From Brassica napus (lineage: Eukaryota; Streptophyta; Magnoliopsida; Brassicales; Brassicaceae): a stretch of 64,000 bases of DNA. Positions 1 to 10,753 of this stretch are shown here, in pieces; within the stretch, counting starts at the first letter, position 1; the number at the start of each line of letters is the position of its first letter. The position numbers and the translations under genes are program-made. The stretch is taken from positions 36,267,473 to 36,331,472 of the forward strand of contig NC_063449.1 in NCBI RefSeq assembly GCF_020379485.1. Direction: 5' to 3'. The notes below the pieces were generated by a model. The model was not told the origin of the DNA. It was given only the letters and a program-made list of their open reading frames with translations, and ran no database searches.

Positions 1-305
1 TTGTTGTTGAAACCTCGTACACTCGTAAAGATCCAGGAAGGAGGTACTTCTCCTGCAACAACGTTGACGATGGAGACTCTCACATCTGGAAATGGTGGGA
101 TGTGGTGATTCAAGAAGAGCTTCGTGAAACGCAGACACAACTTAGGATGGTCAAGGATCAATTCTTTGAGAGTGACCAGAAGGTGGCTAAGCTTGACAAG
201 ATCGTGGGTGTGTTAACTAAGAAGACATCAGTGATTAACTATGGTTTGGCAAAGGGAGTTAGTGTACTGGTGTTGGTGATACTGGTCATCGTTATGGGCT
301 GGTAA
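1..305 (+). CDS. GRF zinc-finger protein, C-terminal part (5' end outside window)
   Basis: The frame is open from base 3 to the TAA at 303-305. The visible peptide has the second half of a plant GRF-type zinc finger (GRRYFSCNN, then HIWKWWD), a coiled-coil-like stretch (EELRETQTQLRMVKDQF) and a hydrophobic C-terminal segment (VSVLVLVILVIVMGW). That finger, coil and tail-anchor order is typical of small GRF proteins that are abundant in Brassicaceae and often travel with transposons. The N-terminal cysteines lie before the window, so intactness cannot be judged. Similar genes occur at 32066 and 33318 in this window. Function is unknown; nucleic-acid binding is inferred from the GRF family. Confidence 0.75.
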   Translation, partial: VVETSYTRKDPGRRYFSCNNVDDGDSHIWKWWDVVIQEELRETQTQLRMVKDQFFESDQKVAKLDKIVGVLTKKTSVINYGLAKGVSVLVLVILVIVMGW

Positions 306-708
306 GTTTCATACCTTATTTAGATAATTAATTTGATTTAAAATTTGAAATTTTAACTGTTTTATCTTATGTCATTCAAGGAAGAGCTTCGGAGGTTTTA
401 AACATCAGTGTCAGAACTCGAGAAGGGGTTGGCAGGTAACTTGTTTCACGCTTACTTACTAGTTTCAGTAATAAAAAAAAACTTATCTCTTCATGCTTTA
501 ATTGTTTTTAATGCTAGATTTGATAGAATCGTACTTGTTAGGTTTAAGTGTAGCTAGTGTAGAACTTATTAGTATAATTAGAGTGGTGGTAAATGCTTGT
601 TTGCTTTCTATCTGCCTAACAACTCCAAAACTAAATGCGAACTTACTTTCTATTGGTTACTTAAGGGTTTGTGTTGCTAATAGAGTAACAGAAACCTATA
701 ATCTAAAC

Positions 709-1617
709 ATGAATACCACAACTGGCTTTGTTAATCTAATGTATAGTCAATCTTCAGTTGATCTTGAGTCACCCGAACCAGCTTGGTTCGGGTCCCAAGG
801 TCCTGATGAGTTTGTTTTCCACCCTGGTGTCGAGTCTTCTTTCCAACCTGGTGTCCAGTCTGCTGTGCAGCCTGGTGTCCAGTCTGCTGTGCAGCCTGGT
901 GTCCAGTCTGCTGTGCAGCCTACTGTCGAGTCTGCTAACAAAGAGAGGAGGAAATGGTCTCCTAATGAGGATAAAATCCTCATTGGTGCTTGGCTTAACA
1001 CCAGCAAAGACCCCGTTGTCAGCTGTGACCAGAAAGCTGAACGTTTCTAGAAGAGAATTGTTGACTACTACAACGCAAGCCCTCAACTGGTTGGGACAGT
1101 ACCTAGAGAGCTTGGTCCAGCGAAGCAGCGGTGGGCTAGGATTAACGAGCAGGTCTGTAAGTTCGTTGGATGCTATGAGGCGGCGTTGAGGGGGCAGAGA
1201 AGTGGTCAGAATGAAGACGATGTGATGAAAGCTGCCCTCGAATCATTCTTCAACATTTATGAGCACAAGTTCAGCCTCGAACATGCGTGGAGGGAGCTGA
1301 GGCATGACCAGAAATGGTGCACCACCTATATGGTTAAAGATGGTGGGAAGGAGAAGCGCAAACCAGTGGTGGACGTTGATACAGAAGATGATGTTACCGA
1401 ACCTGAAAGCAGACCAGTTGGTGTGAAAGCTGCTAAAGCAGCTGGTAAGAGGAAGAAGAGTGGCAAGGAAGAAGAGATGTCACAGCTTCAGTCCATCATG
1501 GAAATGAAAGAAAAGCTCTCTAAACAAAAGATTCTAGAACGTTTACTTGCCAAAAAAGATCCTCTCTCCGAGATGGAAGAATCTCTTAAACTGAAACTCA
1601 TGACTGAGATGTTATGA
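709..1617 (+). pseudogene. PIF/Harbinger ORF1, Myb/SANT-like protein with premature stop
   Basis: The product would be the DNA-binding partner of the PIF transposase. The ATG at 709 begins MNTTTGFVNLMYSQ, then an 8-residue repeat tract, then the SANT-like domain starting at RRKWSPNEDKILIGAWLN. A TAG at 1048-1050 interrupts the frame where relatives have tryptophan (ERF-W-KRIVDYYN). The same frame then continues through the rest of the domain (GPAKQRWARINEQVCKF) and a NAM-associated C-terminal region with a basic patch (AGKRKKSGKEEE) and a leucine-rich coil (MEMKEKLSKQKILERL), ending with TGA at 1615-1617. Brassica annotations often misname this family glutathione S-transferase T3-like. The upstream TTG/ATG-initiated extension to base 502 has no domain and was left out. 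The single TGG to TAG change is the only lesion seen. Confidence 0.8.
844..927 (+). repeat. 24-bp coding minisatellite in PIF ORF1
   Basis: About three and a half copies of a 24-bp unit encode QPGVQSAV repeats. Neighbouring units are almost identical, so the expansion is recent compared with the rest of the ORF. Confidence 0.8.
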
Positions 1618-2568
1618 TGATATTTAAGGTATTAGGTTAGTTACATGTAGTTACATGTAGTTAGATGTAGTTTCTATTTGTATCACATGTCGTATTACTT
1701 TATTTATTTGCTAACTCTTGTCTTTTTTTTTCTTTCAGGAGTAGCTGTTCGACATGTGAACCTAGTCAAGGGTTCTGAAAGTGTTTTGTCGGTTGGCTGA
1801 AGTGAATCCAAGTCACGGGTAGTTCTAAGAAATGTACTATAAGTTTCCGTTCTATCATGTCTTTAGGTAGCTATCTCTTTTGCTTAGTTTTCACCAGTCG
1901 GAGTTGTAATCTCTTTTGCTGTAACTCGGAAGTTGCGGATGCTCTTATTATCTCCAGCAACTTGTAATCAACTACTACTGCTTCTCTAAATTCGGTAACT
2001 TGTAATGAAATCCTCATGCTTCTCTTATATGCAACTCTTTTTAATCAACAAGTACTGCTTTCCTTATATGCTTGTAGTTGATCATGGTTGTAGTTGATAA
2101 TGCTTGTAGCTGATCATACATATAAACTCGATAACTTGTAATGAACCACTCATGCTTCTCTTAGTTACATGTAGTTGATATTGCTTGTAGTTGAACTTAT
2201 AGCTGATCATACATATAAATCAACTAGGCGTAGGTCGAGTAGTTGGTCAATCTTGTATCACACTAATAAATCAACAAGTATCACACTTATAAATGTATGA
2301 CCAACCCAAATCAACTTGTAACTTATAAATAAATTAGTGTGTTAAACTTATAGTTTTAAAACTTGTATAACACTTATAAAACTTATAGAAACCATATTAA
2401 AAAATAAAAGTTATACTTAAAAAAAAAGTTATACACATTTTTATAGGAAAATTAAAACTTATACCTTCTTTGAACTTATAGCTTTAAAAAATTTCTAAAA
2501 AAAAAAGTTATACTAAATTTAACTTATATATTTTTTTTTTAAAAATAAAATTTATACTTTATAGGAAA

Positions 2569-3835
2569 ATGTCGGCATCTTCATCTGACGAAGTTTTCGA
2601 AGAAAGATTTGACGAAGTTTTCGAAGAAATCTTCGAAGATACATTCACCAACATAGTCGAGGCCCAAACCAGTAACCAAAGGAGCCGTGCTTATATTGAA
2701 CGAAACCATGAAGGAGGACAAGACCGCTTATGGAATGAGTACTTCAGCGAAGATGCGACATTCTCGTCACAAATATTCAGACACCGCTTTCGCATGAATA
2801 AGGATTTATTCTTGCGTATTGTCTATGGGCTATCCGAGAACTTTCCATTCTTTCAGCACAGAAGAGATGCAACCGGGAGGTTCGGTCTTTCTGCACTACA
2901 AAAATGTACGGCAGCAATTCGTATGCTTGCTTACGGTTCTGCGGCTGACACGGTTGACGAATATCTCCGACTTGGTGAGACCACTGCACTTTCCTGTTTA
3001 CATAATTTCACTGACGGAATAATACAGTTATTCGGAAATGACTATCTACGACGACCCACACCGGAGGATCTTCAACGACTACTCGATATTGGAGAAAAAC
3101 GAGGGTTTCCTGGGATGGTCGGGAGCATTGATTGTATGCATTGGGAGTGGAAAAATTGTCCGACCGCTTGGAAAGGACAATACGCACGAGGATCAGGAAA
3201 ACCGACAATTGTCTTAGAGGCTGTTGCTTCACAAGATCTTTGGATATGACACGCTTTTTTGGTCCTCCAGGTACCTTAAATGATATCAATGTCCTCGATC
3301 GGTCTCCTGTGTTTGATGACATTTTTGAAGGTCGAGCTCCCAGGATAAGGTACATGGTCAACAGACACAGGTATAAGTTGGCATACTATCTAACCGACGG
3401 TATATATCCAAAATGGTCAACATTTATCCAATCTATCAAACTCCCTCAATCTCCAAAACAAGAGTTATTTGCTAAAGCTCAAGAAGCAGCCCGAAAAGAT
3501 GTGGAGCAGGCTTTTGGAGTATTGCAAGCTCGATTTGCGATTGTCAAAAACCCGGTTCGTACATTGAACAAAGAAAAGATAGGGAAGATTATGAGAGCAT
3601 GTATCATACTACACAATATGATAGTTGAAAATGAACGAGATCGATACATGCGGTATGATATATCTGAATTTGAAGAAAGAGACGTCACCAGAAGTTCAAG
3701 GTGGAAACCAACATGCCTACAAATCTGAATAATATGTTTCCCAATCGTAATGATCTTCGGGATGAGCATATTCATGAACGGTTGAAAAATGATTTAATCG
3801 AAAATATTTAGAATAAATTTGGTGATGAAGATTAA
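2569..3835 (+). pseudogene. PIF/Harbinger DDE transposase (HARBI1/ALP1-like), multiply broken
   Basis: This is a DDE_Tnp_4-type transposase. The ATG at 2569 leads into an acidic N-terminus, the helix-turn-helix-like region (FRHRFRMNKDLFLRIVYGL) and the first catalytic Asp (GMVGSIDCMHWEWKNCP). At 3247-3249 TGA replaces a tryptophan codon (LWI-W-HAFFG), and just after it one T is missing from the T-run, moving the frame. The second Asp follows (GTLNDINVLDRSPVF), then the Glu region (KDVEQAFGVLQARF) and the usual end (ACIILHNMIVENERD). A further frameshift near 3697 and a TAG at 3809-3811 (again a Trp position) precede the original TAA at 3833-3835. About 420 codons would be restored, the usual family length. 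It cannot make active transposase. Confidence 0.88.
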
Positions 3836-3994
3836 TAATTAGTGTTTCTTGATTTCTTTATATTTATCATTGTATCTTTTTTTGTATCATGCAATTAATA
3901 AAATTTAAATTTCAATTTATAAAAAAATACTATAATATTCTTAAGGATTAATTTTGTGAGATTGTTTTGTGGGAAATTGTTTCTTTTATTTCAG

Positions 3995-4472
3995 GACGAA
4001 CCGGGGCAATGTCTTCTTTCTCATTTGACTACTGTTTTTTGGCTGAGGTCACTGCTTCTAATCTAAAAGAAGACAAACTTGTGAGTCAATTTAGTTAGTA
4101 AAATAAATAGTTTAATCTATTATGTGTCTTTACATTATTTGTTTGCAGTATCTTCCTGTGGGAGCTACGAGTTCTACTGCTTTGCACAAACAATGCAAAG
4201 AGACGATACTGGTGAACAAAGAGGGAAATTCATGGAATGTGAGTTTGCAATTTAGCGAATCAGCCGGCAAGTATTACATCACAAGAGGCTGGAGAAAGTT
4301 CTGTCTCGATAACAGATGCGAGATAGGAGACTTATTTGCGTTCAATGTGGTTGGAGATGGGAAAACTACTCCATTGATGTGTGTATGTCCGGAAAGAAAA
4401 GAGTGCTCTGAAATACTGAGCAAATACTTGAGCAGAACGAGTGGCGAGTCTTCATTAGGTGGTCATTTATGA
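3995..4472 (+). pseudogene. B3-domain (REM-type) gene fragment, last two exons
   Basis: Two exons, 3995-4080 and 4149-4472, join at consensus sites (intron 4081-4148, GTGAGT to TTTGCAG) and give one complete B3 DNA-binding domain: FLAEVTASNLKEDKL, YLPVGATSST, then SWNVSLQFSES and YYITRGWRKFC. Plant REM proteins carry several B3 domains in tandem; only the last one is here. The first exon is preceded by a good acceptor (TTTTATTTCAG to 3994), so it was an internal exon and the upstream exons are absent. An in-frame ATG at 4009 could start a 131-residue product. Both exons are free of stops. Its position between the PIF transposase and the putative PIF right end suggests capture by the element, or an insertion of the element end beside it. 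Confidence 0.75.
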
Positions 4473-4846
4473 TCATGTTGGATTTTAATATTCAATCATC
4501 TTATAAACTCTTATGTGTAATCTTTATATTTAATCATGTTATTATTTAGGAATTTTTCTATCTTTATGTTTAATTATTGTTTTTATTTTTAATTGTTATA
4601 TTTATATGTTTAATTATTATTTTTTAAGTTTATTTCTAGTATTTTATATTAAGTTATTCTATTTAATCATTCAATATATAAAAAATATATTTCACTAAAC
4701 AAAAAAAAAATAATATTTTTTTATTCCTAAGGATTCCAACTTCGGATTCACCATTGTACACATATTTTTCACAAAAGTCCTTAACTATTAAAAAAAAAAA
4801 AAAAGATAATTTATTCCTAAGGGTATCACCATTTTGGATGCTCTAA

Positions 4847-6380
4847 TAACGTTTTCTTGTGTTGGTTAATGTGATTATGTGATACGCATTCACAAGTTCA
4901 CAGTTTTGTCAAAGATGTTATGACAACGTATCAGAGAGTAAAGAGTTTTGACCTCTGCTTGTGATCAGAGAGACCCACACATCCTCTCTTCCACATTGAA
5001 GTCTACCTGTTTCGACTAACTTATAGTGTAAGTCCATTATACGGAATAGGAATGATGTTTTATGACAATAAAGTGTTGTCCTTTGCAGAGATTTCACTTC
5101 ATTCACTTTGGATCTCGCTACTAATTAAATGTGATAACATTCTGTTTCTGGTTGGTTGATATAATAAACTAAATGCCAATTCCCATGTCAATCTCAATCG
5201 GTTTCACCAGCTCATGACTACTACACTCCACAGATTATTATTCCAGGTCTACATGATAATTCCACATGGGAAACCCCCAATTTAAATCTCATTATTGAAT
5301 AATTAGAAGATGGTGTTACAGGTTTTCTTGTTGTTAGAAAGATTAATGTAAATTTTAATAAACGCATTTTAATTTAAAATTAAAACATAAATTAAAATAT
5401 TAAAAATGAGTGATATAATTTTATTGAGAACCAAATAAAATTTAGATAATTTAAAAAAAAAACCCTCAAAAATGAAGAAAAAAAGTAAATATTTGATTTT
5501 TTTAATTTGTAAACAATTTTTAAATGTTATTAACCAACATGTTGTAGTCTGGTGGCAATTTCTCGGAATTCGACGTATATCCACATCGGCTATGAGTTTG
5601 ATCCTCGCTAGTAACTAAATTATCAATGGTTCATCAGTTTCAGCTTAGCTTTAGGTAGTTAACATGATGGATCATAGCAGATATCGGTCCACCCCTAGAA
5701 ATAATCGGAAGGTATTCAAATTCGAGTCAAACAGTGTGGTATGCTTTCAGGTTAATCCAGTTTGTAGCACTAAATGTGTTCTTCCTGGAACGAACCCAAT
5801 AACCAATAGAATCTAAAAAAATATTATTTATTGAATACATAAAGAATACTACAAGTTTCATATGCTATATATAGTGTTTTTTTAGCGCTGATTAAGTTAT
5901 TACAAACTATAAAAGATATTACATAGACGATAATACAACCAACAATTCTACATGTCTTATGAGAATTCATGTCTGACTGCATCAACCACGAGCCGCTCTA
6001 TGAGATATTTCTGACAATATTCTTTGCACCATGCCGAAGATCTTTTGCAACTTTTTTCTCTAATATTCTATATATATAATCTAATTTTCTGTGAGAATTG
6101 AAACGCATATCTCTGGTGTATAAATATTAACAAATATTTTGGTCACACCACTTGGAGTAAAGAGTTTCCGCAAATGGTCTATATGAAACACAAAGATTGC
6201 ATGATTTGAAAACAGACAAGATTCACTCCCCCTTGGAGTGACAAACAGAATCAAATAAGAGATGGCTAATCGGTTACAAGTTGCAAGTTGCCAGTTGAAC
6301 AAGATGCTAACCGGTCTGTCTATAGAGTCAATTCTAAGTAGAAAGCGGCCTGGTTCTCAATATTAATGACCAACTTACGT
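4847..6380. other. AT-rich intergenic stretch, no gene seen
   Basis: There is no long or domain-bearing frame on either strand. It contains A/T runs and short open frames that match nothing I recognise. The last few hundred bases lead into the promoter of the NFD6-like gene. Confidence 0.6.
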
Positions 6381-6382
6381 TA

Positions 6383-6388
6383 TGGGCC
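6383..6388 (+). promoter_or_regulatory. Site II-like element (TGGGCC)
   Basis: TGGGCC lies about 120 bp upstream of the NFD6-like start codon. Site II motifs (TGGGCC/T) are common in promoters of plant genes for mitochondrial and ribosomal proteins, which fits the predicted organelle targeting. This is a match to a short motif only. Confidence 0.4.
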
Positions 6389-6506
6389 GAATCAGGCGTA
6401 TGATGATAGATCCAACTAATACATCCGACCCGACCCGAACTTAAACCCCCCACCTTCGTAAAATCACAAAAACGTCGCCGAGTCCGAGAAGAAGAAGAGT
6501 GTCAAC

Positions 6507-7098
6507 ATGGCGGCGAACGGCGTGAGAAGAGCCCTTCACTCATCGTCATCCACGGGGAGAATACTCTTCAGTCGTTCATCTTCTGCTCCGAAACTCGGAA
6601 AATCCGCGGGATTCGCTTTCGGGAATGGATCATCTTCATCTCGCTCCTCACTTCGCAGGCTCACATCCTCCAGGTTAGATCTCCGTGATTGCACCGAGGA
6701 ATTAGGGTTTCTGAAAATGCTGAAATTAGGGTTTTGTGTTACAGGATCCCAGTGGAGCTGGGTGCAGGGATGTCGCTTATACCTTTACACAGTGTTACTG
6801 CTTCAGCCTTGCTCACTTCGTTGCTGTCTCTCAGCAATCAAAGCTGGGGTTGCCTTTCAGAAGGTATTGATTTTACTTGGTAAATAAGGTGCCGTTGAAG
6901 GATCAGCTTGGCACACTAGTACAAGTGGTTGTCTTTGTAGAACAGTTGTTTTGTTTCTTTGCGTGTTTGACAGCAGAAGTTGCTAGGTCACTGAGTTGTT
7001 ATTCTTAGGACTTATCATTCGTCTGTCTTTCGAAAGAGAGTGGAAATGAATTCAATGCATCTGATCTGATATTTGCAGGATTTGCGACAACCCTATAA
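6507..7098 (+). CDS. NUCLEAR FUSION DEFECTIVE 6-like small mitochondrial protein
   Basis: Three exons (6507-6673, 6745-6863, 7079-7098) close to 306 nt, 101 residues plus stop. The splice sites are consensus: CAG/GTTAGA, ACAG/G, GAAG/GTATTG and TTGCAG/G. The N-terminus is rich in Ser and Arg and lacks acidic residues (MAANGVRRALHSSSSTGRIL), a typical mitochondrial presequence. The second exon encodes the conserved core RIPVELGAGMSLIPLHSVTA and LSNQSWGCLSEG, and the last exon gives FATTL. NFD6-family proteins are mitochondrial and were named for a requirement in polar nuclear fusion; their biochemical role is not established. The ATG is in a good context (AACATGGCG). Translation past the second exon donor ends after a few codons and is an intron read-through artefact. 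Bases 7099-7593 are 3' UTR and spacer. By family and position it may correspond to At1g70350; that is inference. Confidence 0.82.
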
Positions 7099-7593
7099 CA
7101 TTGCCTGCAAGTTTTGGTGGGGCTATTGCTTGTCAGATTCCAAGAAACTAGTTTCATTTTGTTGGTGGTTTTTTTCCAAAGGTTTAAGATATCAAAGTAG
7201 CAAAAGAAACACACTGCCGTAGCTTTCTTCTAAGGAAGGCTCCTTTGTTCGGTTTATTTATACAATTTCCATCTTCGGTTTGATGATTTCGTTACCTTAA
7301 CACTTGCCCTTGGAAATAAACTACCCGTTTTGCTGATTCGGATAGTAGCAGTTGTTAATCTGTGCCCCCCCCAGTTCTGTTCCGGAAGAATATGGTTCCT
7401 CAAATTGGCTATTTACGAATCAGATGACCTAACTTTAAGCTAATTACCCCTCAAGTGACCTTACTCGATTGTTTTTTTTTCTGCTTTCAATTTAGAGTAT
7501 ATTGTGTTCTTGTTGTAAAAAAGGGTATAATAAGAGTTATACTGAAGTAAAAACAATTGATTCACATGTTAATTAAGCTAAGTTTGTGCAAGC

Positions 7594-8250
7594 TCAGAGA
7601 ATATAAATACAGATAGCAAGCTTTGGTAGAATCAGATGAACAGAATCAAGCGTAGACAGAACCGGAGGCCAACCCAATAACCAATCACACTGATAATACC
7701 TGCTGTCTGAGTGTTTCACTGGAATGGATTTAGGAGTCAGAGTCACCAGGACGCTTGTCAAGTACCCGTTCGTGAGTCCCAATAAGCATGTCAGTATAGC
7801 TACAAGAATCTCGGTCATGATACACATCGGACCGTGCAAGCAACCCAAAAGAGAGGATAGAACAAAAGCCTAGCAAAGTAGCAATGCAACCACCAACATC
7901 GATTCTCTCATCCCCTGAAGCATGAAAACAGCGGTCATAGACTTCCCAACCAAGTCTAACATGTCGAAGGCTGCAATGAGTAGAACAGTGAACCAATCTT
8001 TGAGAAGCTCAGAATGAACTTCCTCAACAATGTAGCCAGGGAACATCGACAATGTCACAATGTTTATGAGAACGGTCCCGAAACCATGATATTTGATTCT
8101 AGTCACGACATGCCAGAGTGTTCTCTTTGTGAAAGTGCTTGAGCCGTGCGCTCTTCATGGAACTTGATCACCGGAATTTTATGCGCTACATTGTAGAACA
8201 CAGCCGAGATCACCATAACGACAACTACCACAATATGATGTGTAGCTTAG
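7594..8250 (-). pseudogene. Equilibrative nucleoside transporter (ENT) remnant
   Basis: The minus strand gives the C-terminal half of a plant ENT protein spread over three frames. From upstream: IKYHGFGTVLINIVTLSMF, PGYIVEEVHSELLKDW, AAFDMLDLVGKSMTAVFML, then after a frameshift ERIDVGGCIATLL, then after another shift MGCLHGPM and LTCLLGLTNGYLTSVLVTL followed by PKSIPVKHS. These are the late transmembrane helices of the SLC29/ENT fold. At least three frame changes and the missing N-terminal half show it is dead. Weak similarity continues to about 8250 (VMVISAVFYNVAHKIPVIKF). Since the flanking genes match the At1g70260-70350 region, it is probably the relic of the ENT1 orthologue (At1g70330), but the paralogue cannot be settled from the fragment. 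Confidence 0.78.
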
Positions 8251-8652
8251 CTTCTATTTCTTTTTCTCTGTATAGAATTAGAAACTACATTTTTCTCAAA
8301 TTAAATTCAATTGTGGGCTCACGCACTTCAAGTTGTAGTCGTAGAGGGGGTCCAAGTAGTTCAAGTGTCCATGTGAGAGCCAACCAGAAAGAGTAATTGT
8401 TGTTTTGTAATTTCATGTCTCCTTCAAATTAATCTTCGACTGTCGTGGCTCGCATGATTGTTATCCCAACGCCGTTTTTTTGCCAACTCGATGGATAATA
8501 AGGTTTAGTCCATATATAGCTCAATTTGCTCACTTCCAGCCCATGACCATGAGGCTCAAGCCTTACCAAACTATCAACTCTCTCATTTCAAAAAAAAGTT
8601 GTTAGAATTTTGTTTTTTTTTGGATCTAATTTCGAATTTTTTTGTTTTATAA
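8251..8652. other. Spacer between ENT relic and Helitron
   Basis: Non-coding, increasingly AT-rich toward the Helitron insertion point. No motif recognised. Confidence 0.5.
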
Positions 8653-9113
8653 TCTACACTATTATTTGAGAAGTAATTTTTTGCAACGGAGTTCTCACGT
8701 TAAAAGTTAGACTGGCTAATATCATTTATATCCTTAATAAATTTTTATATATATGTATAATTAAATATTAATTAAAAACATTTATATAAATAATAATATT
8801 CTCATTATGTGAGTGTTTTAAAATTTCAACACAATGATAAGTGGATATAAATAATTTATAATTAAATATTAATCAAAAAAATTGTATAAAGATCTAAAAT
8901 ATTTTCAATATGTGGGTGTTTTTTAAATTTAAAAACAGTGATAAGCAAATATATTTTAATGAAAAACTTTGTTGTATATAAATAATTTGATGTTTGATTT
9001 AAATTTTTTGAAAACAAAAATAAAAACGTATCAAGTTGGTTTTTAGTTAATAAAACATAAAATAATAAATATTAATAAAAAGATACGTCCGCACATGCGG
9101 GCAAAACATCTAG
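8653..9113 (+). mobile_element. Short non-autonomous Helitron (461 bp)
   Basis: The 5' end TCTACACTATTATTTGAGAA matches the conserved 5' terminus of a common Brassicaceae Helitron group. The 3' end is CTAG at 9110-9113, preceded by a GC hairpin (CCGCA at 9089-9093, TGCGG at 9096-9100) about 10 bp before the terminus. It lies between A and T, as Helitrons do, with no target duplication. The interior is AT-rich with an imperfect internal duplication (around 8755-8850 and 8862-8950, each with a TATGTGRGTGTTTT-like core). No RepHel protein is encoded. Confidence 0.85.
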
Positions 9114-10744
9114 TTTAAATTATTAGGCAAAAAATAACCCAAAAATCGCATTTATCAAATAAATATTTTTTTTTGGGTTTTTCATCTTTTGCGTTTTTCA
9201 CTCTGTTAAGAAAATATTAAAAAAATCATGATATGTTACTTTATAATATACTTCCTGAAAAACAAAAGTCTCTTGCGAAAACTTATTTTCTCTGGTTAAA
9301 GTGAATTTTTATCAATAAAGATTAAGGGGGACCGTTGTCACCTTCTTTTGGCTTCTCTTTATTTTGCTTGAACATTTTTCATCCACAAAAAAAAAAAAAC
9401 AATTTTCCTTCAAGAAATATAAAAAATGTCTTGCCTTCTTGTTTTCACTTTATGCTGGTTCTCTTACAAGCAAATGAACGACTTATCATCAAAATGTCGT
9501 TTAACAAAAAAACAAAAGGAAACAAGCTGATTTGATTGATGGCATATATTGTTGGTGATCCTTTATCAAACAAATAACTTATTATCCGTAGCTACCCCTT
9601 TTTCGTTGTTGTGTATCGCTCATGCCAACAGCATCAATGAAAACAAAATCATACAATATATGAGACGATGTTAGTATATAAGACTGAACTAGGGGAATCA
9701 AGAGAAAATGACTTGGGAGCTATGCAAAAAAAAAAAAGGCAGCCGCTAAACAAGGATCATGGTGCGAGAATATATGCATGGTTTGACACTAGTCATGAGT
9801 CATGACTCGTAATGTACTTAATTACTATTTTAATGTCCTCTTCTTCTCATGAACATAAAATAGAGAGTAACTGTAGAATAAAAGGGGCAATTAACTTCGT
9901 ACATGTGATTCTGTTGACATAGTCTTAAAAGGATAGTAGTCCACACGAGGTTTTAAGCTACAGAATACTACGATTGCCAAGGTAGTGGCGGTTCAGGGAG
10001 GCCACAGAGCAGAACGATAAATGTTAAAATATTTCAAAGAAAATATTTTTTTTTGTTATTTAAAAGATAGAAGTTGTTCTTTACTCTGGTTGAAAATATT
10101 GTACTCCATATTTACAAATATATATGTAACGTGTTATGAAGGTTCTGCTATATTGCGCACGAAATGCTATGGTCACCGCTCTTTTTGAGGCTACTGGCTA
10201 GTAATTAGTAGTGGATTAAACATGATTAGTAGCAATGATGATATTAAATTGTTAAATCATTAGTAATTTACAGTATAGTCTGTAATTAACATAAAATCTT
10301 AGGGAAAGGAGACTTTGTTGAATGCATTATATATATTTTCTTTTATGAAACGGCTATAGGTTCTAAAGAATATTTTGAATTTCTGTGTCTGATTTTATTT
10401 TCCGTTACTAACACTTTTTATTTATAAACGGTTTTGTTGTTTTCATTTAAAATAAACACACTTTAAAACATGCACCATAAACAACTGGAACAAAAAACTT
10501 ATATATAATTTTGTCCTATTTTTAAACAAGATTACAGAAAGATCATAATAAAGAAATATATCTTATGTTCTTAAAACATAGTCTGCATAAAGATGAATAA
10601 AAGCTTCAAACCAAAAACTCATTACTTAAAAAAAGAAGAATATAATCTTTCCCAACTTAAGGATTATTAAAAATATGTTTGTACTTACTCTTTGGTTGTA
10701 GAATATATTCCATAACACAAACTGGGAAAGTGCTTCCATGCATA
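9114..10744. other. AT-rich intergenic stretch, no gene seen
   Basis: About 1.6 kb with A/T runs and no domain-bearing frame on either strand. Confidence 0.6.
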
Positions 10745-10753
10745 AAACAACTA

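Larger units (their letters stand above)
1..4843 (+). mobile_element. PIF/Harbinger element, right part, with two broken ORFs
   Basis: A Myb/SANT-like ORF1 (709-1617) followed by a HARBI1/ALP1-type DDE transposase (2569-3835), both on +, is the standard two-gene layout of plant PIF/Harbinger elements. A plausible right terminus is TTGGATGCTC at 4834-4843. Its complement GAGCATCCAA resembles the GAGCATCTCC ends of Arabidopsis Harbinger elements, and TAA follows at 4844-4846, the expected 3-bp target. The left terminus is outside the window, so the extent is inferred. Bases 1620-2568 are AT-rich spacer with degenerate repeats of a CTTGTAGTTGAT-like motif. A B3-domain gene fragment sits between the transposase and the terminus. 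Confidence 0.6.

Noticed and set aside
502..708. N-terminal extension of the PIF ORF1 frame
   Set aside because: Begins at a non-ATG codon, hydrophobic and unlike the family; the ATG at 709 matches the usual start.
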